Below, in pieces: positions 12,872 to 23,172 of a DNA stretch of 64,000 nucleotides. The DNA is from Isoetes taiwanensis (lineage: Eukaryota; Streptophyta; Lycopodiopsida; Isoetales; Isoetaceae): contig JAJEKV010000016.1 in assembly GCA_021234155.1 (NCBI GenBank), forward strand, positions 2,840,471 to 2,904,470, in the 5' to 3' direction. How positions within the stretch are numbered: position 1 is the first letter of the stretch; each line of letters starts with the position of its first letter. Under the pieces are notes generated by a model. The model was not told the origin of the DNA. It made no database searches and saw nothing but the letters and a program-made list of their open reading frames with translations. A program made the position numbers and the translations under genes.

Positions 12872-14636
12872 GATTGGGACATTGGCCACATTAGAACTAC
12901 CAAGGTGACTATCATTAGGAACAAGCTATTAAGAAACATGTTTTGCAAAGGTCTTAACCATATACGATAGGATCATGATGATGGATGAATTTGAGAATGA
13001 GATCACCATGGTGCGTGACTCCTTTTTGAGAGGCACACCGATTTGAATTACTCGATATTACTTGAAGAAGAAATGAGTATATTCAAAACCGGGGTGTGGG
13101 ATATTGCTTCCAAAAGGATTGGCATTGCACTTTCGGCAAAGGAAAACATCAAGAAATTTGCTTTCATGGATCCTCCGGTTTGTCAAGAACATGGAATGGC
13201 TGATCCGTAACTTCTATATTTCAGGAGTGGATAAAGCCACTAACAATCCATCATTTATTTGCCCCAAACATATCCGGGATAAGGCCTTGGATAGATTAAA
13301 TAGCCCTGATTTTCAAATAGTTCTCAGCTCGCATAAGGAAATACAAGACTTTGTTAAAACGGATATTCAAAATATAATCGGATATTGGGGGTTCAACGCT
13401 GATAAGCTGCCTTATTTGCTAGGGGTATATAAGGCTCACAAAAAGGACTACAGGTGGATCACTAATGCACACAATACCTTGTACACTGAGATATCTGAAA
13501 TCATTACGGCAGGGCTCAATAATATCCTACAGGACTGGCCTGAGATCACTAAAATGTTATGTGCTAAGATCTATACTCTGTTTCCTGGAAAAGTTAATGC
13601 ATGTTGGGTGGTAAATTCAATTTATGACGTAGTCATTAACCTTCCACCCAAGATACATGAAGTTTTTGTTGCTGACATAACTAAATGTTATGAAAATATA
13701 CCATTAAGCGGAAATAATGGGATTTGTAACATAATTGGTCTGGTAATTGAGGCAGCTTGGAGATGGCAGAAAAGTAAACACCACAAATATGAGCTGTGGA
13801 TTAAAAACTCAAACAGTGGCTTTGTAGCTAAATGGTTCAAAATCGAACCAAAGGGTAAATGCTGGGTTAAAATGGAACAGCATACATTTGTTAGGGCAAA
13901 CCACTGGCTTCTCTCTAATTGCTATATAGCAATGGGTAGTAAAACATGGCAGCAGATAAGTGGCATACCTATGGGATTCTCATGCAGTCCTAACTGGTGC
14001 AACCTATACCTTGCATGGTTCGAGGTATGTTTCATCAAGAACCTGGCAGCGCAGGGCAGATTCAGTGATATCATATCATTCAAAGATACATTCAGATATA
14101 TTGATGATCTGCTGGCTATTAATTGTCCACTAATTAGAGAATTTCTTAAGGATGCTTATTTGGGGCAGGACACCCAAATTAGTATCTATGACATGAGTAA
14201 GCTGGGGATAAAGGAAGAAACTACTTTTCATGATAGGTATGGCTCTGATAGGGCACGAAGTTGGAAGGCTAACTTTCTGAATTTAACCATTGAAATAGCC
14301 AATAACGTGAGTGGCATCTATAGAACCTCTAGGTATGATAAGAGGGATATTCTACCCTTCAAAGCTTTGAAATTTGTGCATGCAGACAGCTGCAGACCGT
14401 ATCACCAGGCACGGAATGTGGCTGTTTCACAGATTTTACCATATATGTACGTAAATTCCTGCCCATTCAAGGCAGCAGCAGATATAACGGATCTCATTAA
14501 GAACTTCAGTGAGAACGGCTTTGACACACACGGCCTCAAGAGAAAAGTTACTGCGTATATTCAAGACAATGATTTTCCGGGACTCAAATTTGACACAACC
14601 TTACTCATACAAGAGATCACTAATGGCTGTTAAAAG
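12872..14636 (+). pseudogene. reverse transcriptase, Penelope-like/related type, 5' part decayed
   Basis: An open frame of 509 codons from 13,104 carries a reverse transcriptase palm. 'DKATNN..F.C' lies near residues 43-53, motif A 'DITKCYENIP' near 191-200, motif B 'GIPMGFSCSP' near 287-296, and motif C 'FRYIDDLL' near 330-337 with the catalytic YIDD. 'FLNLTIEI' and 'YDKRD' follow. These spacings resemble eukaryotic RTs with a GIPMG box and FRYIDDL, which I associate with Penelope-like elements and allied families; the exact family is inference. The true N-terminus lies further upstream. At 12,872-12,973, in another frame, a peptide ending 'FCKGLNHI' fits the N-terminal region of this type and is followed by a TAG and frameshifts. 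The start at 13,104 is therefore only the first ATG of the open part. No GIY-YIG or other endonuclease domain was seen after the stop. The ORF is rich in CAG/CTG, unlike most flanking DNA. Confidence 0.8.
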
Positions 14637-15600
14637 GTACGCAGTAATGTAGCAGTCTTTTTATTTATAACTTTGTTTTGGGAATATGGATACATATAGG
14701 GTAAGGGTTGGACCCCAGCTGTGATAGTGGGGGTCCACCCTCCCTACAATTACAGCCTTAAGCATTGGGCCAAACTTATCCTACGGATGGAGGTAGGATT
14801 TTTTTATATTTGACTAAATGTTTGCATTTTATACATTAAAAGGTACGTTTGCTACACAGTTACATAGTATAGCTTGAGTGTGCCATCAAACGGTGCAACT
14901 TTACAGAGAACTGCAATATGACATTTATTTTTAGATGAAATGACGTATGATCATCGCCCGTTGGCATTCAAGGACGGGGGCATGATACTAATTTGCTTGG
15001 ATGCTACACTTAGGATTAGTGACTCAATACAATTGGCATATTTAATGCATAAAACCTTTGTTACATGGTTTTGACCTACCTTTTATTTTAACTATTTCAT
15101 ACTATATGGACTTACTATGGGAGCAGTGGTGCAGACCTTGCCATACACACATAGGTTATGGTATTGACGGCCTAATACTTGGAACTTATTGAAATAATGG
15201 TATACATAAAGTTAGAGTCAATTAGAGTTTCTATGGGTGATTGAATATCTTCCTTTTTCTAAATCGTGGCCTATGGTAAGAGTATAGAGCCAGATATGAT
15301 ATACGAAATGGGGTGCACATTACTGTTTTTCCAGTCCGATGCAGGCATAGACCTAAGGTAGCTTGGTTAGCTGTGTTTGACGGCCGAATCTTACACGAGC
15401 CAAGCCGGATCTTCTGATACAAGATAATACGATCTGCCAGGTGTGGTTTCAAACATCCTTTTCTTACCTAATTCCCTATCCTGTTTGTTGTGAGAATACT
15501 CCTGTAAACTAGGGTTACGTGAACGATACACATGCAAGCAGGACTCACATGCCGGAGCTCTTTAAATTAATGTCCTTAGGCTGATTTGACCTGATACAGA
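14637..15600. other. non-coding region downstream of the RT
   Basis: No recognised gene. The phrase 'ttaaaaggtacg' occurs just after the RT stop (about 14,631) and again near 14,836, which could be short element repeats. Other open frames are short and unsupported. Confidence 0.4.
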
Positions 15601-15614
15601 CCCGCTTTTGGGTA

Positions 15615-15974
15615 ATGGAAGAAGTATATGAGGATGAGTATGACTCCGATGGCTGCCCATTTGAAACGAATCATGGAGCAGCTTTAGATGTTGAATTGTT
15701 AGCTGAAGAACTCCATGCTTATCTTGACCGCACTGAATTCTGCAAGATAGAAATGGATACTGATAGTGGTTATGGGCAGAAACGCCCATGGCAATATGAT
15801 CAGCATAAGGGTAGTAATCATGGTGCATCATCCAAACATGGAGGATATAAGCAAGGGCATTATAACTCCAGAAGCATTGTTCCAGACACACAGGAGGATG
15901 TCAATAATGAGTATGATCAAGAAGAAAATCAGGTTTGGAATGTTCCCTTCATTTGGCTGAAAAAAACGTGCTGA
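15615..15974 (+). CDS. hypothetical small acidic ORF, possible exon
   Basis: 119 codons. The N-terminal third is acidic (EEVYEDEYDSDGCPFE), followed by an amphipathic stretch (VELLAEELHAYLDR) and a Gly/His/Lys/Gln-rich tail. No domain is recognised. A GT in CAG|GTTTGG near 15,931 would serve as a splice donor, and a pyrimidine-rich AG near 16,405 as an acceptor, so the last 14 or so codons may be intronic. It follows the RT by about 1 kb on the same strand and lies in sequence with normal CAG/CTG content. It could belong to the same mobile element, be a host gene, or be chance. Confidence 0.3.
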   Translation: MEEVYEDEYDSDGCPFETNHGAALDVELLAEELHAYLDRTEFCKIEMDTDSGYGQKRPWQYDQHKGSNHGASSKHGGYKQGHYNSRSIVPDTQEDVNNEYDQEENQVWNVPFIWLKKTC

Positions 15975-17300
15975 TCCTCCAACTTTTGTTGTGATTCTTG
16001 GGGTATGACTCTCATATTGAAGCATGGCATCAATCTAAGACTGGACCCTACTCTGTTCTGCTTAAATACGATTATGTGATAGTAATCTGGTAGCTGGCAG
16101 CTGCATGCTTCCCTTTATATTAATCTATCATTATCTGAATTCAATGGACCACCATGGTTTGCTGAGCTTAATTTCATGCTGATAGATCTTTACAGTTTAA
16201 AATGTAATGATTTACTGTCTACTTAGTGAAGTTGATTTAGCTTAAGGCTTTTGATTTTGCACTTGCTCTTATACTTCTAGTCTGGCTGAGCTTGGGGTAA
16301 AAAGGTTACAATAGGTGACCAGCGATAAGCTGAGAAACCTAAGGTACCTTTTGGCCCCTCACTCATTACCATTTTCATGCTAATGTTGTGTTGGTTGGCT
16401 GCAGGTACGGGTTTCTCCTCCTTTTGTCATCTTTTTGCTTTCAAGAACAAGTCTGGCTGGAAGAATACATTACTGGATTTTTATTTGAACAAGTGGAACT
16501 GCTGACTCACGTGATATGAAGGGAAGCATACATTAAACCTTATGATAATGTGATGCAAATTTTGGTAATGGTTTTTTGTGGTTAAGTAGCAAACAGTATG
16601 AGCTTTTAATCTCTGAAATGGCCGGGCTACAAACACTACGGGCAAAGCTCTAAGTCTGTCTCTACACTATAAAGATTTACAGTCTAAAACTTGGCAGCAA
16701 GATATATTATTATTGTTGCATTCTCGGATTTAAACAGGTCTTGTTTCTAGGATTCTGCATGCCACTATAATACTTGAAGGCCATAATGTATGCAGCCTAC
16801 TTCTTCTTCACTACATGGATTTTGTGTTTGTCTGAAGATTCATATTGACAATATATAGATATGCTGGCAGTAAGTGCTTTATAGCAACAATATAGTTATA
16901 TTGCTGGTGTAATCGGATTTATCTGCGTTAAATGCAAATGTTTGTAGTGACATGCATGGCATGATTTGAGTTCTGATCCAGTATTTGCTGATTTAAATAA
17001 TAGCCATGATCCATACTGATCTAAATAATTGCTATGATCTTAATAATTTGAAATGGGCCAGGTTCATTGTACAGAAGTCTACAGTAACATCTCTGAAATA
17101 TATAGATGGGCATATAGTATTTCATTGGGCATTGAATGATCTGGTGAACAGTAAAAATAATGGGAATAATGGGTGATAAAGCTTGTTTGGACATAATGAA
17201 TTACATATAATAGCCGATTATGGATATCAAAGATCTGATAGCTTGCATGCATGTGCATGAATCGGTATTTGATATATACATGTAGCAATTATGGGCTCTG
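15975..17300. other. intergenic, no gene recognised
   Basis: AT-rich DNA with normal CAG/CTG frequency and only short frames. It could include introns or UTR of the preceding ORF, but no exon can be supported. Confidence 0.4.
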
Positions 17301-17309
17301 GCTGAGATG

Positions 17310-17512
17310 GCTGGATTGTAATTTGCATGTGCATGTCATTTAACATAAAGTCATTATAGTCTTGGGCAAAGCTTATCCGATGGGTATTAGCACCCGGCCT
17401 GGGATGTAATTTGCATGTGCATGTCCAGTAACGTACAGTAATTAGAGGCTTAGGCAAAGATTGTCTGATGGTAATCTGCACCTGCATGATGGTAATCTGC
17501 ACCTGCATGGTA
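17310..17512. repeat. local tandem repeats with 'tgcatgtgcatg'
   Basis: Two diverged copies of a roughly 90-bp unit begin near 17,318 and 17,406 ('gtaatttgcatgtgcatgt'). They are followed by two near-perfect 22-23-bp units, 'gatggtaatctgcacctgca', at 17,467-17,511. Earlier 'gcatgcatgtgcatgaatcgg' at 17,243 is related. Non-coding. Confidence 0.6.
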
Positions 17513-17972
17513 GTAACTGGATGATGCCATAGTATAAACTTAATTGACTTTCTCGCTGACCTTGAGAATTAACCTTGCTTGGTCTGGCATGCAAAGTTAT
17601 ATTGTTTGACCCTATCGGGTAGATAATGTACTACAACTCATAATCTGTTTAAAAGCATACTAACTTTCAAACCTGGATTATAGATATAATTGGAATGAAT
17701 GGGTTCCAGACCAACTGGAAGGGACTTTGATATCAGTAATTTAGCCTGGTGCATAGAGATGCTTAGTATTTGATACCTATATAAATGGGGTAAAATGACT
17801 TAAGTCATCATTGATTTTATGATTACATATGGTGATGTACTAAATGCTTGAAGTATTTGAACTCGGTGCCATCATGGACTATGGTCCTAGTATGGTCTGA
17901 TCATACTGCCACAGGGATTGACCTTGGCAGATGTCATGCTAGTTAGCTGTTGCTATGGCTAGCTTGGACTGG

Positions 17973-18292
17973 GTTTTTTTTTTTTTTTCCTTTTTCCTTT
18001 TCCCTCCCTCCTTTCCTTTTTTTCTTTTTCATTTTTTGTTTCCTTCTTTTCCCTTTATCTTTTTTCCTCTCTTCCCTTTTTTCCTTCTCTTTTTCCTTTT
18101 CCCATTTCCTATTTTGGCCATCGGTCCTTTTGTTCCTTTTCTCGCTTCCCTTTTTTCATTTTCTATTTTCCCTTTTTCATTTTTTCATAATCCCTTTTTC
18201 CCTTTCTTTCTTTTCTTTTGTCTTTTCTCTCTCCCTTTTCCTTTTTCTTCAATTTTCCCTCTCATTTTCCCTTCCCCTTTTCCCTTTCATCA
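17973..18292. repeat. polypyrimidine low-complexity tract
   Basis: About 320 bp of T/C on the plus strand, interrupted only by a few purines near 18,115-18,130. Two overlapping long frames here encode Phe/Ser/Leu-rich pseudo-membrane proteins and are products of composition. It is the second such tract, about 5.9 kb after the first, on the same strand; the two bracket the RT. Confidence 0.85.
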
Positions 18293-18614
18293 TTTGACTG
18301 TCGGATTGAGTGAATCATATTGAAGCAATGGTCAAGATGAAATTTTGGTTGAAGACATGCACACATCATCTCCATCATTGATCGATCTATTCCTTGATCG
18401 TCCGATCTAGGGCTCCGTTGAAGATAGTAAACATTTTCAACCTCCTCTTCATCTCACGTTTGTGAGAAAATATTCTAATTTTTCCTAGTTTTCTCTCCAT
18501 ACATTTTCCTGCAATGTTCCCATGGAATCCAAATGCATAATTTTCTAGTAAAAAATAATGTTCCTTCTAGGTTTTCTTTTTAAACTCTCACTTTTGCGGG
18601 GGACAACATATACG

Positions 18615-19276
18615 AAAGCGAATGCACTAATTTCGAATGAAACTCATGCTGGCTAGCAACTGCCAATCTTTGGAATAAAAGAAAACACAAGCCATAGACT
18701 TTCACCCAATGATTATGGGTTACATCTTTTTATGCCAAAAACAAGCAGTCAATTTTAAGGACCGGTCCGTTGGTTGCCAACGTGATAATCAGCTAGGGTT
18801 AATCACATCTCAGCCCTAAGCGTTTGCTCCATAAGCAAGAAAATAAATCCTTGACAGAAGACAAATCACAAGTCAACATAGCTTCGGAGCTGGGAAATTT
18901 CCATTTGGCATGTCTTTATGCAGCATGTGTAGGCTGGACCGGACCAGAAAGTTTCAATTCCATTCTCGCAGAGATGGGCATGGTGGCAGCTTGATCACCA
19001 TCTGCAGACTTCAGTAAGTCTTAGATTCATTTATTTAAGAGTCTTTAGTAAGTCTTAGATTCATTTACTTGAGAGTCTTTTAATGTCTTGCAGAGATGGA
19101 CATGGTGGCAGCTTGCACCGTCTGCAGTTTTCCAAGGGCTGAATGTTGCACCTCGCGAGTTTAGCCAGTTACTATCCTATATTACATAATAGAAGATCTT
19201 GCAAATTACTTATGGTCTTCTTTTAACGATCGTCTTGCTTTTCAACGACTTGCTTCTTTCTTAATTTTAGAGCAAG
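18615..19276 (+). promoter_or_regulatory. upstream/5' UTR region of CR4 copy 1
   Basis: Homologous to sequence upstream of CR4 copy 2 (from about 48,590) and, from about 18,850 onward, of copy 3 (54,320-54,668). Shared blocks include 'aaaagaaaacacaagccata', 'acaagtcaacatagcttc' and 'gggctgaatgt'. A TATA-like 'ctatattacataatagaag' lies near 19,176. A 37-bp tandem duplication ('agtaagtcttagattcattt') sits at 19,014-19,085. Homology outside the coding region shows that whole transcription units were duplicated. Confidence 0.6.
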
Positions 19277-21662
19277 ATGGTTTTGCCTGAGCATCTTCTT
19301 CTGTGGAGTATATTGTTCGCTACAGAAATTACAACTATACAAGTATAAGCTCAGGAGGTTGGCATAGTTGTGCAGTCAGAGAGTCAGAGATTCAGGTGTT
19401 GTTGATTGTTGGGGATGGGATTGTCCGTATTTAGAGGTATTTCTGGACTTTCTTGGTGGTATTTCTGGACATCAGTTATCAACCAGGTGGTATTTCCGGC
19501 CAAAAAAGTGGTATTTCCAGCCAAAAAAGGTGGTATTTCCGGCCAAAACGTGGTATTTCTGGCCAAAAACCAAGCGCGAAACTGCGCGGCGGAGCTGAAA
19601 TCTTTGGTCGGATCGTTCTTGCAGCTCCGTGGACGGCTTGAACTGCTTCAAAAGCCCTTCTAATCACTTTGTCTGCCTCTTTAACGTTAGTTTGATGAAG
19701 AGAGGATGCGATTTGAGCCCAGATAGAGCCGGATTGATCCGAAAATGCCCCAAAACAATTGATTCTGGGCTTGAAACTGTGAAGTTACAGTGGCTGATAA
19801 TGGGTGGCCGGAAATACCACAAAAAAAGTCCGGAAATACCACATCTCGGACTCTAAATACGGCGGTCCAAACAAAAGCTCCTGGCTTTACCATGCGATCT
19901 GTTACTGCAGGACGGCAATTTAGCTGTGGAATAAGGTTAAATGACAGTAGAGTCTCTATGTGGGGAAAACCCTTTCTAGGGGGGAAACCTGAACTTGGGT
20001 TACAGTATGATACCATATCTGCTGGCATAGAAAAGGGCACTAAAAAAACTTTCTGTTGGGGTGATACTATATGCAATCAAGTTTACCCCCCGAATGACCA
20101 TAAATTCTCTTAATATAGCATCTGGTGGCTACCATTCATGTGGTTTAAGAGATGACAATCACGAAGCAGTATGTTGGGGTTGGAACGACTATAATATTAC
20201 AGATGCACCAGCAGGGGTTCCCTTCGCCTTTATCACTGCCTCAGTCTATATCACATGTGGTGTTAGTTTAGACAAAGGAGAAATTATTTGTTGGGGTGCA
20301 ATAAACAAGAGTGATATTGCCTCTCTACGAAGAACAGTAGCAGCTAACAAGTCGCCGTGTTCAGAAAAATGCGAAAATAATCAGTATGAGACATCCAGTG
20401 GCAGGAATTGTCCCAGTTCAAATGACAAGTTTTGCTTAGATTGTACTGTCTGCTCCCCTGCTGCCTTAGAGTCTTCTCCATGTCAGGTTAACAGAGATCG
20501 AGTTTGCTCAAACTCAAACACTGGTAAGGATTCTAAAAAATCTCATCTTTCAGTTGTTGTTGGAGCAGTTGCAGGTGCCATTACTTTAATTGGAGTTGTG
20601 GTTATAAGCTTGTGTCTCTACTTTTGGTACAAGGACCACCATAGTGTATGGGAACACCGAGATAACAGGATTCAAGAGTTCAAGGCTTCTCAGCTTCAGT
20701 TGGCTACATCAAATTATAGCTCCTCTACCATTTTAGGCAAAGGAGCATCATGTCTTGTGTACAAAGGAACTCTAGAAGACGGACGTGTTGTTGCCATCAA
20801 GAAAGCCATTGATCTAATGTCAAGATCCTTTGACCAAGAGCTAATGGTTTTGAGGAGTCTCAACCACACATGCCTTGTGAACCTTGTTGGATACTACAAA
20901 CAGGACAAAATCCTTGTCTTTGAATACATGGAACATGGCTCATTGTATGATTGCCTCTTTGAGCAAAACCAGCACTTGAGTTGGCAGAGGAGGATGAGAA
21001 TTGCAACACAAGCATCCAGAGGTTTAGAATACTTGCATAATTTTGCTTCTCCAAGACTAATTCACAGGGATGTAAAAGCAGCCAACATCTTGTTAGATAC
21101 CGACTGAAATGTCCATGTGTCAAATTTTGGCCTCTCTGTTGTTGGTCCTGTACCAAGAGGTGGTGCACATCTTAGCAATATGTCTGTGGTGGGAACCCCA
21201 GGATATCTTGACCCAGAATACTATCAGACCAATAGGCTTACTTTGAAGAGTGATGTGTACAGCTTTGGGGTTGTACTTTTGGAACTTCTATGTGGTAAGA
21301 AAGCAGTTTCAGTATTATATGGCCTGGGGCATATTGAGAAGGCTAACATTGTCAACGTGCTAGATCCTTCGCTTCCAATGCTTAACGATCCCACACCGCT
21401 CGTGGAGGCATTTGAGCTAGCTTTGAAATGTGTCAACCCAAATGGGACAACTCGTCCAACCATGGAAACTGTTTTTCAAACTCTGGAAAAGTGCTTGAAA
21501 AATTTAAATGATGTTGCTATCACAAAGTATCCATTGATACTGAATGCCTGGGATGTGGGGCTGTCTTATAATTTAGAATCTCTTTGTGGAGGTGAATGTG
21601 AAGGCATCAAGTCAAGGAAGGCGCAAAGACTTGAAATGGAACTCACTAGATATGTAAATTAG
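19277..21662 (+). pseudogene. CRINKLY4-type receptor kinase, copy 1 (broken)
   Basis: Aligns to the intact copy at 49,487-51,628. The ATG at 19,277 begins a similar signal peptide (MVLPEHLLLWSILF), but sequence equivalent to residues about 15-114 is deleted and the frame closes after 23 codons. A TIR element interrupts the propeller at 19,425-19,862. An 18-bp deletion near 20,026 removes the repeat segment ELHVCG, and an extra base with a stop near 20,110 shifts frame. From 20,114 the TNFR-like region, membrane span and kinase N-lobe are open to 21,107, where the codon for W577 (copy 2 numbering) is TGA. After it the DFG motif reads NFG. A 3-bp loss turns LEKSRS into LMSRS. The final codons run into former 3' UTR, ending at 21,662. 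The lesions lie in CAG/CTG-normal sequence, so they are probably real. Confidence 0.9.
19425..19862. mobile_element. small TIR element inserted in CR4 copy 1
   Basis: The 12-bp ends CCGTATTTAGAG (19,425-19,436) and CTCTAAATACGG (19,851-19,862) are perfect inverted repeats. Just inside, 'ggtatttctggac' on the left is mirrored by 'gtccggaaatacc' on the right. Between 19,487 and 19,568 lie four direct units of about 20 bp, 'gtggtatttccggccaaaa'. Removing the block rejoins the propeller reading to the intact copy (GWGWD...PGFTM), allowing for small changes at the junctions. No transposase is encoded, so it is non-autonomous. Part of its interior (about 19,560-19,690) matches, in reverse, sequence at 49,142-49,280. 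Confidence 0.8.
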
Positions 21663-21876
21663 AATGGCACTCAGCATTTAGTCCCTCTAGATAGATGATG
21701 TGCCCATAGAGTTGTGTAAGTCATTCTATTATAAAAGTTGCATTCTACGGATGCATACCTACTTTTGTATTTTTTTTCCTCTAATCCAACCCTTGTATAT
21801 TATTATGTGGCATGAATACATTTATATTACAAGAATTTAGCATTTATGAACCCGGTACGATGCTTTAGCGGCGGCC
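21663..21876 (+). other. 3' flank of CR4 copy 1
   Basis: Matches the 3' flank of copy 2 (51,629-51,930) through 'gatgtgcccata', 'gagttgtgtaa', 'tctacggatgcatacctactttgta' in spaced blocks. No canonical AATAAA was seen. Homology fades near 21,790. Confidence 0.6.
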
Positions 21877-21877
21877 A

Positions 21878-22145
21878 GTGTGATGTGATTTTTTTTTTTT
21901 TTTGAAGGATCAAGTTAAATAATATTAATATAGAGTAAGTACAAGAAGAGCGATACTAGGGTACTCCTGCCCAAACATGAGCGAGAACCCAAACAACACG
22001 TATACCTACCTACGACATGGGATAAACCTGCCAATGCTCTCTACAATGAAGAGGGTCCTTTCCCAGACAGCTGCCTTAAACTGCTCTTTCCAAGGAGACG
22101 GCAGGTAAGAGAGATATAATTTGTACCTGTGTGATGTGATTTTTT
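21878..22145 (-). mobile_element. 5'-truncated LINE 3' end with target-site duplication
   Basis: GTGTGATGTGATTTTT occurs at 21,878 and again at 22,129, flanking about 230 bp. On the minus strand the insert ends in poly(A), seen as T-run 21,890-21,903. It carries a peptide (KLYLSYLPSPWKEQFKAA...) that could be the C-terminal end of a LINE polyprotein. A direct target repeat, a poly(A) end and 5' truncation are the hallmarks of target-primed reverse transcription. The perfect duplication suggests a fairly recent insertion. Confidence 0.75.
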
Positions 22146-22233
22146 GACATGGGATCTGGTTGGTTCTTATTTTGCTCTTAGAGTTTGCATTTTGGTTGGT
22201 GCGTCCACTATGCCAGCCATCCCACGACATCGG

Positions 22234-22648
22234 CTAAAGGTAGCTGTCCAAATACCTTTGCAAGCTTCTTGGAAGGCTGCATCCTTCAAGAATTTTATAT
22301 TCAAGCGAAAATACATCTGCCCAAGTGGCACTACAGCAGAGGTTCATCTGAAAGGAACAGCAGATATGAAGGCAGGACCGAAAAAGTCCTGGAAATGTCA
22401 AAATTGCATTCGCATAGTGAGCCCTATCCAGCCGAGAGCTTGCAGGACCCCCATCAATCTGACCATTGCACCAAGTGAAGGCACCTTCACCATCTAACTC
22501 CAATAGATTGCAATCATGGAGAAGACGATGCCATTGCTGATATTCAAATCCAGACACAACAGTAGACGTGGCTCCTGGTCGATCGTCTTCTGTTTCGACC
22601 AGGTTGAAGTCTCCGACAAGAATCTATAAAATTTCCTGACCCATACTA
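22234..22648 (-). pseudogene. LINE endonuclease-domain fragment
   Basis: Reading on the minus strand from 22,648: MGQEIL, a TAG, then ILVGDFNLVETEDDRPGA, continuing in frame through LLELDGEGAFTWCNG and SSRLDRAHYANA. GDFN, 'G.FTW' and 'RLDRA' are standard motifs of the APE-type endonuclease of plant L1-like LINEs. The domain's first part and the downstream reverse transcriptase are absent. It is separate from the truncated LINE tail at 21,878-22,145, although both are in the same orientation and may derive from one family. Confidence 0.8.
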
Positions 22649-22689
22649 ACCATCTTGGCTCGTAAATGTTCAGACATAACAACTGTGTG

Positions 22690-23170
22690 TCATATTGTAG
22701 GGAATAATTCCGTCAAGTAAAGTGTCATAAAGTGGTGTGGTTGACTATTTACAAATTTGGTAGTTGCAGCAATATCTATAGACAACATGTGCTTGAGGCA
22801 CGCAATATGTAAGGATAAAGATACTTTACTCAAATTAAAAATGACCACTTCTTGAATAGAAAAGATTATATAAAATTTATCAAACCCACTAAATCGTCCG
22901 ATTGGTACATCGGATGGTACAAACTATAATATTTCCTCCAACCCAACACTCAAGCAAGGGTTTGTCGTTCAGGCAACCAAAAAAAGTGCATGTAGAACAA
23001 GCTGACAAGGATGACATGCCACTGAAGTTGATCTTCACTACTGGTCCTTGCAATTAAATTGATCCAACCGTTGCCTACCTTCGGATTGGAACAGGGTTAT
23101 TAATAGGGTGCAAAATCGGTACTGGGTAGCAGAAATCACCGTCCGGACGCCGCTTACAAGTGCTTAAAAT
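22690..23170. other. intergenic, nothing recognised
   Basis: AT-rich with short frames only. No motif or repeat terminus could be identified. Confidence 0.4.
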
Positions 23171-23172
23171 CG

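Noticed and set aside
17950-18323. Two overlapping 115-122-codon Phe/Leu/Ser frames
   Set aside because: Same reason: a T/C tract, with no conserved motif or start context.
21117-21662. Separate C-terminal kinase gene in copy 1
   Set aside because: Its ATG is a mutated His-Val-Ser-Asp stretch of the parent gene; it is the 3' part of the same pseudogene.
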